From contig NZ_JARUKY010000011.1 of the NCBI RefSeq assembly GCF_029688925.1, positions 94,856-158,855 of the forward strand: a stretch of DNA of 64,000 bases, written 5' to 3'. Every line of letters begins with the position of its first letter. Within the stretch, counting starts at the first letter, position 1. The notes under the pieces were generated by a model. It was not told where the DNA came from, searched no databases, and saw only the letters and a program-made list of their open reading frames with translations. This document shows, piece after piece, positions 9,197-17,451 of this stretch. This DNA comes from Evansella sp. AB-P1. GTDB taxonomy: Bacteria; Bacillota; Bacilli; Bacillales; Salisediminibacteriaceae. Made by a program: the position numbers and the translations under genes.

Positions 9197-9838
9197 TTAT
9201 TCTTGCAACGATTTTACAAAATATCGTTCACCTTTGTCATCAATACTTTCTTTAAAGCCCACCTTATTTAAATATTTCATATGTTTCTCATTTGTTGTAT
9301 AACTAACAAAATCCGTAAATCCTTTATCTTTGAAAAACTGTTTACTATTTTTAAAAATGTAGTTACCAACCTTAAAATCCCTATATTCTGGAACAACAAA
9401 ATCAAGTTCTATCTTTAACGTATGTTCAGTGTATGTAGAAGCAATAAATACCCCAGCTGGAACTGTATTTCTTAAGATAAAAAAGCTAACTTCATAATTA
9501 TTTTTTTGTAGCTTAGTTACTTCAGAAACCTTTTCAATTTCATTTTTATAAAACTCTAAAAAATAATGATAGTACTGCGAGTTTTTGTCGATTGGCATTG
9601 TCTTAAAGTACTCTTCGTCTGTACGATATATTTTTATCAAATAGTAAACATTGATTAATGCAATACCTAGATTCATTATACCTACTGGTAGAGCACCAAT
9701 TAAAAAGCCATATATAGAAAAAATGGTGGAACCGATTAAATTAATCCATCTTAATTTTATAATGGAACTCATTAATAACGATATAAGTACAATCAGTGAA
9801 GCTAAGTATCCTAACCATTCTAACCAGTTTATCTGCAA
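9197..9838 (-). CDS. YgjV-like membrane domain fused to a GNAT-like acetyltransferase domain
   Basis: A 213-residue protein. Residues 6-70 form three membrane segments with the sequence pattern of YgjV inner-membrane proteins (LGYLASLIVLISLL, LRWINLIGSTIFSIYG, GIMNLGIALINVYYL). Residues about 95-210 are soluble and read like a GNAT fold: VSFFILRNTVPAGVF, LDFVVPEYRDFKVGNYIF, then YLNKVGFKES near the end, where the acetyl-CoA loop and the asparagine-like motif B region would lie. So it is likely a membrane-attached N-acetyltransferase-like protein. The substrate is unknown and the acetyl-CoA loop is not canonical. Confidence 0.7.
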   Translation of the reverse strand: MQINWLEWLGYLASLIVLISLLMSSIIKLRWINLIGSTIFSIYGFLIGALPVGIMNLGIALINVYYLIKIYRTDEEYFKTMPIDKNSQYYHYFLEFYKNEIEKVSEVTKLQKNNYEVSFFILRNTVPAGVFIASTYTEHTLKIELDFVVPEYRDFKVGNYIFKNSKQFFKDKGFTDFVSYTTNEKHMKYLNKVGFKESIDDKGERYFVKSLQE

Positions 9839-10015
9839 TTTATCAATACCCTCCTTTTATCTCAAGACCATCCATACTTATAACACAGTCTTGTGTACTT
9901 TGTCTACTTCGACCAATTACAGTTTAATCTTATTATTTCCAAATAAGAAAATGATACTATAAAATACCCCTATTCCTATGTAGCTTAATAGTGAAATTTA
10001 GTAAAAAACAAATAG

Positions 10016-10067
10016 AGGTTGTCTCTTTGTTATGTTAAAGTGAACCTATAGAGACAACCTTTTTTTT
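10016..10067. terminator. Bidirectional terminator
   Basis: AGGTTGTCTC at 10016 pairs with GAGACAACCT at 10051; T-runs flank both sides. On the minus strand it closes the PRC-barrel gene. Confidence 0.7.
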
Positions 10068-10082
10068 ACAAACATCATTAGA

Positions 10083-10844
10083 TTAAAAATATGGTTTTTG
10101 ATCGTAGCTTTCATAAAGTTTCTTCTCGTCTTCTCTTGATAAAGGAGTTGTTAAATCAAACAATGGTCCTTCTTCAATTTTCTCCTTTTTCACATCAACA
10201 GTTATTTTCTTCTCATCTACGGAAAAATAACTAACCCAATCTGTTGAGAGAACTGCAAACTTTTCTGTTAACAAATTGTTGAAATTTACTACGAGATAGC
10301 GAACCTTCCAATTTTCATCGTCAATGATAAAATCAGTTACACGACCTATCTCCTCATCCATTGCATGTACATGATAGCCAAAAAGGTCACCTGATACATC
10401 TTTAACACTACGGATATGATTTTCTTTTTCATCTAAAGTGGTTAGCTCTTCTTTCGTTGGCATTTGTTCTCTTAACTCTACTGGCGTGTAATAATCTCCC
10501 CATAAGCTAACACTTCCTGAATACCCCCAATATTGTGGCCATCCATAATATGAATTGATCATTATCTCATGTTGTCTTGTAATAGGTATTTCTTCATCCA
10601 TATGGGGACTGTCTTTAATGTTATCCTTTGTCTCAAAAACTTTTACAGTTAAGGATTCAGGTTCAATATAGTCAAATGAAATAGGAGAAAGTAACACTTT
10701 TCTTCCTGGTAACCACTTGCGTGTGTCCACAACTAAATATCGAACAACCCAATCATCATCAAAGTAAATATCTTTAACTTTTCCAAGTTCACCGTCAGTT
10801 CCTTGAATATTATATTGCTGTAACTGATGTGCAAAGACGAACAT
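10083..10844 (-). CDS. Protein with two PRC-barrel domains
   Basis: A 253-residue soluble protein with an AAAGGAGGAG site. Two PRC-barrel-like units are visible: residues about 8-75 (GTDGELGKVKDIYFDDDWVV, RYLVVDTRKWLPGRKVLLSP) and about 140-225 (VHAMDEEIGRVTDFIID, WKVRYLVVNFNN, VLSTDWV). The spacer contains a Tyr/Trp-rich patch (YYGWPQYWGYSG). PRC-barrels serve in ribosome maturation and photosynthetic reaction centres; double-barrel proteins like this are common in Bacillus and are thought to be stress-related, but the role is not established. Confidence 0.85.
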   Translation of the reverse strand: MFVFAHQLQQYNIQGTDGELGKVKDIYFDDDWVVRYLVVDTRKWLPGRKVLLSPISFDYIEPESLTVKVFETKDNIKDSPHMDEEIPITRQHEIMINSYYGWPQYWGYSGSVSLWGDYYTPVELREQMPTKEELTTLDEKENHIRSVKDVSGDLFGYHVHAMDEEIGRVTDFIIDDENWKVRYLVVNFNNLLTEKFAVLSTDWVSYFSVDEKKITVDVKKEKIEEGPLFDLTTPLSREDEKKLYESYDQKPYF

Positions 10845-11069
10845 GAAAAACTCCTCCTTTATATATATTACATATTAGCCTAATGAAATAGCCTTATAGT
10901 ATTTGTAACCTAATAGAATGTGTCACAAACATTACCTTTATTATCATCCTAAAAATTCAGTTTAAATAAGAGACTTATATTACCATTCATAGCTTTTCAC
11001 TATTAGCATTTCTCGTGTTAAATTAGATTGATTAATTTTGAGGTAAACTGTTGCATTCCTATTTGTTAT

Positions 11070-11098
11070 TTGTTAAGGTGAAATTAAGTTCATATTAT
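11070..11098 (+). promoter_or_regulatory. SigA-type promoter of the lysine riboswitch-dapA unit
   Basis: TTGTTA (11070-11075) and TATTAT (11093-11098) are separated by exactly 17 bases, and a start point about 11105 lies just before the riboswitch aptamer. The match and position make this a likely vegetative promoter. Confidence 0.6.
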
Positions 11099-11120
11099 TT
11101 ACTTCAATTCTTTATTTGAA

Positions 11121-11309
11121 GTGAGTTTAGAGGTGCAAATTTCATCAGTATATACCATGAGGAGAATGAGCTTCAATGAAAGGTATAGAAAGGGAAATTT
11201 GCCGAAGCGGCAATTACTCATGAACATTGTTGCTGGTTCTGTCATTTAATAAATACAGAACTGTCATATTCCTTTATGTCATAAAAAGGTATATGGAGGG
11301 CTATCTCAC
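11121..11309 (+). promoter_or_regulatory. Lysine riboswitch (L box) aptamer
   Basis: The leader of dapA contains the ordered conserved blocks of the lysine riboswitch: AGAGGTGC, then AGTATA, ATGAGGAGAATGAG, AAAGGGAAATTTGCCGAAG, GTTGCTGG and GGAGGGCTATCTCAC. The closing P1 helix pairs GTGAG at 11121-11125 with CTCAC at 11305-11309. It senses intracellular lysine and represses the downstream gene by premature termination. Confidence 0.95.
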
Positions 11310-11336
11310 GCTGGAATGACCGTGCATTATTATTCC

Positions 11337-11377
11337 AAGCAGCAACGATGCCCTCGTTGTTGCTTTTGTTTTTATTC
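11337..11377 (+). terminator. Riboswitch-controlled intrinsic terminator
   Basis: AAGCAGCAACGA pairs with TCGTTGTTGCTT, followed by TTTGTTTTT. It lies 28 bases after the aptamer and about 95 bases before dapA, so it is the lysine-dependent off switch. The alternate pairing of GGAATGA and TTATTCC just before it may be the antiterminator partner. Confidence 0.85.
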
Positions 11378-11471
11378 CAAACGGTTATTTGCGATTTAGC
11401 TCTATTCAAGAACTTTTGATGATGTCTTCTATTAAGAAGGCGACTAAATCTGTTGAATAGAGGTGTTTTTA

Positions 11472-12359
11472 ATGAATTTCGGAAAATTATTAACTGCAAT
11501 GGTTACACCGTTCGACCAAGATGGAGAAATCGATTACCATGCTACTAAATCATTAATTAATTATTTATTATCTAATGGATCAGACGGATTGGTTATTGGA
11601 GGAACTACAGGTGAATCTCCAACTTTAACTACAGAAGAAAAAGTTAGTTTATTCCAATATGTTGTGAAAGTGGTAGATGGCCGTGTACCAGTAATTGCAG
11701 GAACAGGTACAAATAGTACGAGAGCATCTATACAATTAACTAAAATGGCTGAGGATTCAGGTGTAGACGGGATCATGCTAGTAACCCCTTATTACAATAA
11801 GCCTAACCAAGAAGGTATATACCAACACTTTAAAGCAATTGCAGATTCAACAACATTACCAGTAATGCTTTATAACATTCCTGGAAGAAGTTCTGTAAAC
11901 ATGCATGAAGAAACAATTGTTCGTTTAGCTCAAATTGAAAATATTGTATGTATTAAAGAAGCTAGTGGAGATCTAGAAATGATGGCAAATATCATTCAAC
12001 ATACTCCAGATGATTTTTATGTTTATAGTGGGGATGATAGCCTCACGTTACCATTAATGTCTATCGGAGGACACGGAGTGGTTTCAGTAGCTTCTCATAT
12101 AATCGGCAATGAGATGAAAGATATGATGATTTCCCACTATAATGGACATTCACAATATGCTGCAGCATTACACCGTGAATTGTTACCAATTATGAAGGGA
12201 TTATTTATCGCACCTAATCCAACACCTGTTAAGGCTGCGATGGAAATGATAGGATTAAACGTAGGGTCAGTACGACTTCCACTTGTCCCACTAACGAATG
12301 AAGAACGACAATCATTATACAACATCATCAAACCAAATTTAATGTCCTCAGCAGGATGA
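11472..12359 (+). CDS. dapA: 4-hydroxy-tetrahydrodipicolinate synthase
   Basis: DapA condenses pyruvate and aspartate semialdehyde, the first step committed to lysine, meso-diaminopimelate for cell wall, and dipicolinate for spores. With ATG 11472 the protein has 295 residues, typical for the family. Visible residues are the GGTTGE pyruvate-binding loop (Thr45-Thr46), Tyr134 in YNIPGR with Arg139, and the Schiff-base Lys162 in CIKEASGD. A GTG at 11463 lies inside the ribosome site and is not the start. The gene stands alone behind a lysine riboswitch, so transcription should fall when lysine is plentiful. A terminator follows. Confidence 0.97.
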   Translation: MNFGKLLTAMVTPFDQDGEIDYHATKSLINYLLSNGSDGLVIGGTTGESPTLTTEEKVSLFQYVVKVVDGRVPVIAGTGTNSTRASIQLTKMAEDSGVDGIMLVTPYYNKPNQEGIYQHFKAIADSTTLPVMLYNIPGRSSVNMHEETIVRLAQIENIVCIKEASGDLEMMANIIQHTPDDFYVYSGDDSLTLPLMSIGGHGVVSVASHIIGNEMKDMMISHYNGHSQYAAALHRELLPIMKGLFIAPNPTPVKAAMEMIGLNVGSVRLPLVPLTNEERQSLYNIIKPNLMSSAG

Positions 12360-12367
12360 TAATAATA

Positions 12368-12408
12368 AACAAGCTTGTACACATAATTGTTGCAAGCTTG
12401 TTTTTTTG
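12368..12408 (+). terminator. dapA terminator
   Basis: AACAAGCTTG pairs with CAAGCTTGTT, followed by a run of seven T, 10 bases after the dapA stop. Confidence 0.85.
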
Positions 12409-12424
12409 TGCAAAACCGTTCTAT

Positions 12425-12675
12425 CTCCAACCAAAAGCAAATGTTCTGGCCGTTAAAAAGTACGACCTTACACTTTTAATACTGAAAATATAACTACAAC
12501 TAAGTCTTTCTCCGTTCTATAAGTAAAGTTTTGTTTATCGATTAGAATATTTAATCACGAATACAAGTACTTCCTGATCTCTGCCTGAATCAACTTACTC
12601 GCACCTTTGCAAACGAGTTTACCGAGGAGTAGATGGCGACAGAAGCTAGTCGATTATAGAAAATGTTATCAATAT
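12425..12675. repeat. Interspersed repeat family A, copy 1
   Basis: Contains AAATGTTCTGGCCGTTAAAAAGT, split here as AAATGTTCTGGC and CGTTAAAAAGT, and later CACGAATACAAGTA, CTCGCACCTTTG and GTTTACCGAGGA. The same blocks occur at 14955-15105 and 53653-53790. No coding frame is convincing. The rest of the stretch to the tRNA-like gene is otherwise empty. Confidence 0.55.
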
Positions 12676-12696
12676 GAGGGGATTTTATAAATTCAG

Positions 12697-12737
12697 TAAA
12701 AAACAAAGAAGACTATCGTAAAGATAGTCCTCTTTGT
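12697..12737 (-). terminator. Intrinsic terminator abutting the tRNA-like gene
   Basis: On the minus strand, ACAAAGAGGACTATC pairs over 15 positions with GATAGTCTTCTTTGT (one G-T pair) around a 5-base loop, followed by TTTTTT. It begins on the base next to the CCA end of the tRNA-like sequence, so it indicates that the tRNA-like RNA is a separate transcript. Confidence 0.9.
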
Positions 12738-12825
12738 TGGCGGACTTGATGGGATTCGAACCCACAAAATGCTCAATAATTAGCTACGTAATCATTAGCA
12801 GCTCTGCCCTTTAAGCTACAAGTCC
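12738..12825 (-). tRNA. tRNA-like gene with no assignable anticodon
   Basis: The 88-base sequence has a perfect 7-bp acceptor stem (GGACTTG with CAAGTCC), discriminator G and encoded CCA, a D arm (GCTT/GAGC around AAAGGGCA), and a canonical T arm (GTGGG-TTCGAAT-CCCAT). The centre does not fit a normal tRNA: the best anticodon helix is GCTA/TAGC plus an A-G mismatch, with loop TGATTAC, so G replaces the invariant U33, and reading ATT as anticodon would be irregular. A 17-base variable region follows, as long as in serine or leucine tRNAs but with little pairing. A candidate promoter (TTGGAT, 18 bases, CATACT) lies upstream and a strong terminator downstream. It may be related to the tRNA-like tRNAOther reported in Bacillus cereus, which I cannot compare here. 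Confidence 0.7.
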
Positions 12826-13017
12826 ATTATCTGTTAAAGCTAGTATGTCCTTAAGTTAATCTTTTATCCAATTGAATATGAATTATCATACAAATTTTTT
12901 GTCTCCCACCTTTTTCTTCTTATGAATTTTTTAAAACTGTAAATTCTAATGTGTAAGATGCACTTTTTATTGCATTGAAAAATAAAGGGAATAATTCATA
13001 AATGGAGGCATGAAGTA

Positions 13018-13113
13018 ATGGCTAAAAAAGATGGTGCAACAAAACAAAAGTCAAAAAGAAGACCTAAACATAAGACAAGTAGCAGTGCAAATGGAAGAAA
13101 CAGTTATCATTAA
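13018..13113 (+). CDS. Small basic protein of 31 residues
   Basis: An ATG with a GGAGG site 9 bases upstream opens a 31-codon frame, starting MAKKDGATKQKSKRR and continuing with Lys, Ser, Gly and His to YH. It is very basic and polar, without Cys or hydrophobic core. Size and composition resemble small acid-soluble or minor spore proteins of Bacillus (for example YuzL- or Ssp-like), but I cannot assign a family. It lies between the divergent tRNA-like gene and a convergent gene, without other coding frames in the 900-base interval. Confidence 0.45.
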   Translation: MAKKDGATKQKSKRRPKHKTSSSANGRNSYH

Positions 13114-13290
13114 TATGGAAGTCGTATAAAAATAAAGGACTATTTGTACAATGGCCTCTATTTTAGGCTCTATTAGCGTTTAATGTTAATTTTTAATAAT
13201 AAAATCGGACTTCTAATTTTATGGAAGTCCGATAATAGTTTATTCGCTTATTCAACTAACACACCCGTTCAATATGAGCACTTTAAGTTA

Positions 13291-13815
13291 TTATGTTTGG
13301 CAAAAGATAAAGTGATCACTAGAATTCCAAACGTGCAAATGATCAGCATTATACCCACGTAGCCATAACACGCCACCAATTTTTCTAAGGTAAAAGCCTT
13401 TAGGAAAATCATCGTCTTTGCAAATAATTTCCGATGCTACTGTAATGGAGCCATATGGAGCTTGATTTTGATTTGAGGGATTACCCAAATAACCTTCAGG
13501 CTGATCCAAATATTTTAACCTTAGGTGAGGTCCCAGTTCTAGGGGACACAATTCCAATCCAAGTTCGTTCGCCCTTTTAAAAATCTGAGGCAAAGTAGCT
13601 CCATCAGAAAAGCCAAGATCTTCAACGGTTAATTCAACAATCTGCAGGCTATACTTTGCATCAGAAGTAGTAAATATATCATCAGACAACAGTTTCTTTG
13701 CATACTCATTCATCGAGATAGACTGTTGTTGCATAATTTGAATAAGCTGCGACTTCGTTAGCCCACCAACCTCTAATGTTCTAGTAACAAATGGACAATT
13801 AGGGTATATTCGCAT
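13291..13815 (-). CDS. Conserved hypothetical protein
   Basis: A 174-residue soluble protein starting MRIYPNCPFVTRTLEV. It has a middle segment LTVEDLGFSDGATLPQIFKRA followed by LGLELCPLELGPHLRLKYLDQ and a C-terminal GGVLWLRGYNADHLHVW-SSDHFIFC. I recall similar Bacillus proteins carrying an unsupported helicase label; no Walker or helicase motif is present here. The repeated Asp/His-Phe end may be an active or binding site. The gene is monocistronic and divergent from nothing obvious. Confidence 0.6.
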   Translation of the reverse strand: MRIYPNCPFVTRTLEVGGLTKSQLIQIMQQQSISMNEYAKKLLSDDIFTTSDAKYSLQIVELTVEDLGFSDGATLPQIFKRANELGLELCPLELGPHLRLKYLDQPEGYLGNPSNQNQAPYGSITVASEIICKDDDFPKGFYLRKIGGVLWLRGYNADHLHVWNSSDHFIFCQT

Positions 13816-13924
13816 TCACGTCACTCCCACAATTGGATACAAGAATCTAAATCAATAAGTACATTCTAAATACATTATATTAAACAAGAAATTGTGATCA
13901 TTTTTCTTTAAAGATTGCACCCTA

Positions 13925-14076
13925 TAGTGTAATAACGTGCGAGGTAAAGTAATTTGTAAAATTTTCATTCGACGTAAAGTGCCTAGGAGACAGGATGTCG
14001 ATATTACGCCGTTGCCTACAGGACGTAGGCTGTACTTAGGCGTAATTGGGGCGCCTTGCGCTTTTCTTATATCAAC
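13925..14076. repeat. GCGCAAGGCGCC-type interspersed element
   Basis: GC-rich for this genome. It ends in GGGGCGCCTTGCGCTTTTCTT and contains the inverted motifs TGCCTACAGGACGTAGGC and GTGCCTAGGAGACAGGATGTC. The end motif recurs inverted at 53653 (AAGAAAAGCGCAAGGCGCC). Elements with AAAAGCGCAAG-GCGCC ends are dispersed in many Bacillus genomes. It lies directly after the stop codon of the downstream minus-strand gene. Confidence 0.55.
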
Positions 14077-14874
14077 TTATAGTTTTATTTTAAATGAATG
14101 TTTTGGATGTTTATATATAAGCTTAAATTGGTCATCATTCTTTAATTCGTCGTTTAAATTTTGCGGGGAGAACCATAACCCTTGTTGCTTAAAAGGATGA
14201 TTAGCTCCAAAAAAATAACAAAGCCAAATTAGCTTAGAACAATAAATTGTAGTCCACAAATCCTTTAAATCCTTTGAAGGTAAAAAACTGAATTTAGGGC
14301 GATTTACCCCCTTCTCTAGTTTTTCTTTATACTTTTTATGATAACTTAATCCCCATTTAACTGCCTCATAACCTAATTTATCATTCTTAGGTCGAAATAA
14401 TGCATACCATTGGTGGTCATCATAAAAATGACTTATTGGGGTTATGGAAATACTCTCTACGCGATTATTTGATTCTAATATTCGACTGTCATCAATTACT
14501 AATGCTGAATGTCCCATATAACCATCAGGTATACCTTTTTTATTATCACTTGCTACGATTATATCGCCACATTTAAAATCATGCTGCCGTTCTTGAGTAT
14601 TCTCCCTCTCTTTATCTACCGTAAAAGAATAACCTTCTTCAACAATGTGTTCTTGAGAATGAAAGATGCACTTACCTTTAATATTTAGTAAATGGGTTCC
14701 GCCAGTAAGTGATTTCTTCGGTATAACAACCTCATTTTTTTGCCTACGAAATGATAGCTCTTGGTCATCAATAAATACTTTTATATAAGAAAAATTAATA
14801 TAACTGTTAGTTCGTATGAATAATAAATCTTGAACATCATAAACTTCAAAATAATGCCTCGGATTTACAGTCAT
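14077..14874 (-). CDS. YiiX/YebB-like permuted NlpC/P60 papain-fold protein
   Basis: A 265-residue protein. Residues 1-90 are a beta-rich N-terminal domain. From residue 100 the pattern CGDIIVASD, GHSALVIDD with His122, and TTIYCSKLIW with Cys212 gives the His-before-Cys order of circularly permuted NlpC/P60 (YiiX, YycO) enzymes. Such proteins act as amidases or peptidases on peptidoglycan or lipids. There is no signal peptide, so a cytosolic or spore role is possible. The N-terminal domain was not recognised. Confidence 0.65.
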   Translation of the reverse strand: MTVNPRHYFEVYDVQDLLFIRTNSYINFSYIKVFIDDQELSFRRQKNEVVIPKKSLTGGTHLLNIKGKCIFHSQEHIVEEGYSFTVDKERENTQERQHDFKCGDIIVASDNKKGIPDGYMGHSALVIDDSRILESNNRVESISITPISHFYDDHQWYALFRPKNDKLGYEAVKWGLSYHKKYKEKLEKGVNRPKFSFLPSKDLKDLWTTIYCSKLIWLCYFFGANHPFKQQGLWFSPQNLNDELKNDDQFKLIYKHPKHSFKIKL

Positions 14875-14954
14875 TAAAACACACCTCCCCTATCTACACT
14901 TTATGTAGAATATGGGCAGATGTGTTTTCTTCATTAAATTGGGACAAAAAGAAT

Positions 14955-15105
14955 AGCGAAAGGGACTCCAAACAAATGTTCTGACAGGAAAAAAGTGCAT
15001 TTTTGCTTTTTTTTAGCTGGCAGTTTATTTGATCTCGAATACAAGTATAACCTGAATCCTCTTCCTCGCACCTCTTTGATCAAGTTTACCGAGGAACAGT
15101 ACTTT
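14955..15105. repeat. Interspersed repeat family A, copy 2
   Basis: Contains AAATGTTCTGACAGG, AAAAAAGTGC answered by GCTTTTTTTTAGCTGGCAG, TCTCGAATACAAGTATA, CCTCGCACCTCTTTG and AGTTTACCGAGGA. The order of blocks matches copy 1 at 12425-12675. The first part can fold into a hairpin through CTG-AAAAAAGTGC and its complement. Confidence 0.55.
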
Positions 15106-15166
15106 TGAATAATGGTATTTTTATAACAAAATTAATTCGAGTCTACTATTTGTTTCTTTATTTCTA

Positions 15167-15934
15167 CTATGCCATTTCAGAAACAAATGTATTACGAAGC
15201 GTTCCGATTTCTTTAATTGAGCATTCTATGACTGCACCTGCTTTTACAAATTCAGCACCAACAGGACTTCCAGTTAAAATGACGTCACCTTTTTTAAGTG
15301 TCATAAATGTTGTAAGGTAAGAGATCATTTTTCTAATTGGAACAATCATTAATTCCGTTCCACTGTTTTGCTTTTGTACACCGTTCAAATGAGCTTCAAC
15401 TGTAATATTAAAAGGGTTTAAGTCAGTCTCTATAACTGGTCCTAATGGAGTAAATGTATCAAATGATTTCCCTACTAACCAATGACCATCCTCACGGAAA
15501 AATTGAGGAGCTGTTACATCATTTCCCACAGTATAACCAAATACGTACTCTAAAACATCTTCTTCCGCAACATTCCTAGCATCTTTTCCAATAACAATAG
15601 CTAATTCAGATTCAAACTTTACCTCATCAATTTTTGCAGGAATAACAATTTCCTCGTTAGGTCCAATAACAGATGAAGTAGCTTTAAAGAAAAGAACTGG
15701 AATTTCTGGAAGGTCTGTAGGAAGCTCTTCAACGTTAGACACATAGTTAGCACCAATTCCAATTACTTGATTAGGCTCTAAAGGAGCTAGTAATTGAACC
15801 TCATTTTGTAGGAAAGTTTGTCCTGTATAATCCCATTCGCCGAAAATGTCACCTTTTATTTCTTTTATAACTCCCTCAGCAACAACCCCAGAATAAATGA
15901 CTTCATCTTTCATAAATCTAGCAAATTTCATCAT
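15167..15934 (-). CDS. Fumarylacetoacetate hydrolase (FAH) family enzyme
   Basis: A 255-residue FAH-fold protein. Visible motifs are GIGANYVSNVEE, the metal-site stretch VKFESELAIVIGKDARN (Glu-x-Glu then Asp), FGYTVGNDVTAPQFFRED, GKSFDTFTPLGP and GDVILTGSPVGAEFVKAG. These fit the family of acylpyruvases, oxaloacetate decarboxylases and 2-hydroxyhepta-2,4-diene-1,7-dioate isomerases that use Mg or Mn. The usual N-terminal lid is short. The exact substrate cannot be chosen. Two ATG codons in tandem at 15934 and 15931 both fit the GGGAG site. Confidence 0.88.
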   Translation of the reverse strand: MMKFARFMKDEVIYSGVVAEGVIKEIKGDIFGEWDYTGQTFLQNEVQLLAPLEPNQVIGIGANYVSNVEELPTDLPEIPVLFFKATSSVIGPNEEIVIPAKIDEVKFESELAIVIGKDARNVAEEDVLEYVFGYTVGNDVTAPQFFREDGHWLVGKSFDTFTPLGPVIETDLNPFNITVEAHLNGVQKQNSGTELMIVPIRKMISYLTTFMTLKKGDVILTGSPVGAEFVKAGAVIECSIKEIGTLRNTFVSEMA

Positions 15935-16080
15935 TAATTACTCCCTTCAGTTCAATAAAATATGTACGAAACTATATTATCATACTTTACGTGTAGCCTG
16001 TTTTCTTTCATCAAATTCTTCCTAGATTAGACAAAGTTCCAATTATTAAGAAAAATACATGTTTTTAGCAATGAATAGTA

Positions 16081-17451
16081 TTATGAAATTATTGGTAATG
16101 AAATAACAAAGGTACTCCCTTCACCAATTTTACTACGTACCCAAATACTACCCTCATGCCCTTCTATAATTGATTTTGCGATTGCTAAACCTAAGCCTGT
16201 GCCACCGTAGTTACGGGATCTAGACTTATCACCTCGATAGAAATGCTCAAATATTTTTGGTATATCTTGCTCTTCGATACCACTCCCATTGTCTTCAATA
16301 TAAAGTTCTAATGTATTTTCTGTTTCATTCAAAGTAGAGTTTATATTTAATTTTGTACTACCATATTGACATGAGTTTTCTAATAGATTTGTAATGACTT
16401 GAATTATTCTTTTTTCATCAATGTTAATTACTACATCTGGAAATGGGGAATTAATGAAAAGTGTTATATTCATTTGCTCCATCATATCTAATTTTTGTTG
16501 TTGAAAGATATCTTCGAAAAATGCTTTACTATTGACTAATGACTTATCTAAAGTTAACTGATCTAATTCCATTTTTGAAAACTCGAATAAGTCTTCTATT
16601 AAACGATTAAGCTGCTCTGTTTTGGAAAGAATTACATGTAAATATCTTTTTTTCATTTCTTCATTTTGCACAATCCCATCATTTATTCCTTCAACATATC
16701 CCTTAATAGACTGTAGCGGCGTTCTTAAATCATGAGAGATGGTTGCAATTAATTCTTTTCGATTTTTTTCATATTGCTCCTGCCTTTTATTTAATTGCTT
16801 AAGATGATCCCTCATTAGATTAAACCCTTGAATAAATTTCCCAATCTCATCATGTTTTGAATAATTAATTTTGTAATCTAAATTCCCCTCTTTCATTTCT
16901 TCTGTTGCAATATAAATTTGTTTTAATGGAATTAATATTGTCCGTGAAATATACACAGTCCACCCTATAATAAGGGTAATAAATAAGAGTATGCCAATTC
17001 CAAAAATAATTAAAATAGAGATTATTACTTCATAAATTGGTTGAGAAACACCGTATGCTATGGAATTTGATTTGAACTCAATAGACAATACCTCTCCTGA
17101 AAGGACTTGGATTTGTGATAGTCTAAGAGTAAACAAAAAGTCGTTACGATTGCCGTGACTAGTTGATTTAAAAATTTCATTACCATCATTTGAAATAATT
17201 ATTATTTCTATATCCTCTTGATACATTAGTGGTTCAATTAATTCATAAAATTTATCCGGCTGTTCAAGCAGTTCATAATTTTTCATAACAAAATTATAAA
17301 TTGCATCATAATACTCTTCTAATCCCTCATCAATTTCTTCTCCACTATGTTCTAAGTAAGTAGAATAGAAAAAAAGAAGTCCAATAACTGCTACAATAGG
17401 TAATATTACACTCGTTAAAAATGCTGCAAGCAATCTTGCTTTTAATTTCAT
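16081..17451 (-). CDS. Sensor histidine kinase
   Basis: A 456-residue membrane kinase: transmembrane helices at about 7-29 and 141-168 enclose an extracellular domain of about 110 residues, then a HAMP domain (about 170-225), the phospho-acceptor His240 in SHDLRTPLQ, and a HATPase domain with N box (LLENSCQYG), G1 (DNGSGI) and G2 (GTGLGLAI). Its ATG overlaps the stop codon of the response regulator gene, so the two are translated together. The adjacent ABC transporter suggests it senses an antimicrobial or envelope stress and controls that transporter, which is inference. Confidence 0.93.
   Translation of the reverse strand: MKLKARLLAAFLTSVILPIVAVIGLLFFYSTYLEHSGEEIDEGLEEYYDAIYNFVMKNYELLEQPDKFYELIEPLMYQEDIEIIIISNDGNEIFKSTSHGNRNDFLFTLRLSQIQVLSGEVLSIEFKSNSIAYGVSQPIYEVIISILIIFGIGILLFITLIIGWTVYISRTILIPLKQIYIATEEMKEGNLDYKINYSKHDEIGKFIQGFNLMRDHLKQLNKRQEQYEKNRKELIATISHDLRTPLQSIKGYVEGINDGIVQNEEMKKRYLHVILSKTEQLNRLIEDLFEFSKMELDQLTLDKSLVNSKAFFEDIFQQQKLDMMEQMNITLFINSPFPDVVINIDEKRIIQVITNLLENSCQYGSTKLNINSTLNETENTLELYIEDNGSGIEEQDIPKIFEHFYRGDKSRSRNYGGTGLGLAIAKSIIEGHEGSIWVRSKIGEGSTFVISLPIIS

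Noticed and set aside
12738..12825. Assignment as serine tRNA (GCT), from CTGCTAA
   Set aside because: The flanking bases cannot form the needed anticodon stem, and this would destroy the well-paired D arm.
13937..14200. An 87-codon plus-strand frame
   Set aside because: It covers a dispersed repeat and the antisense of the YiiX-like gene end.
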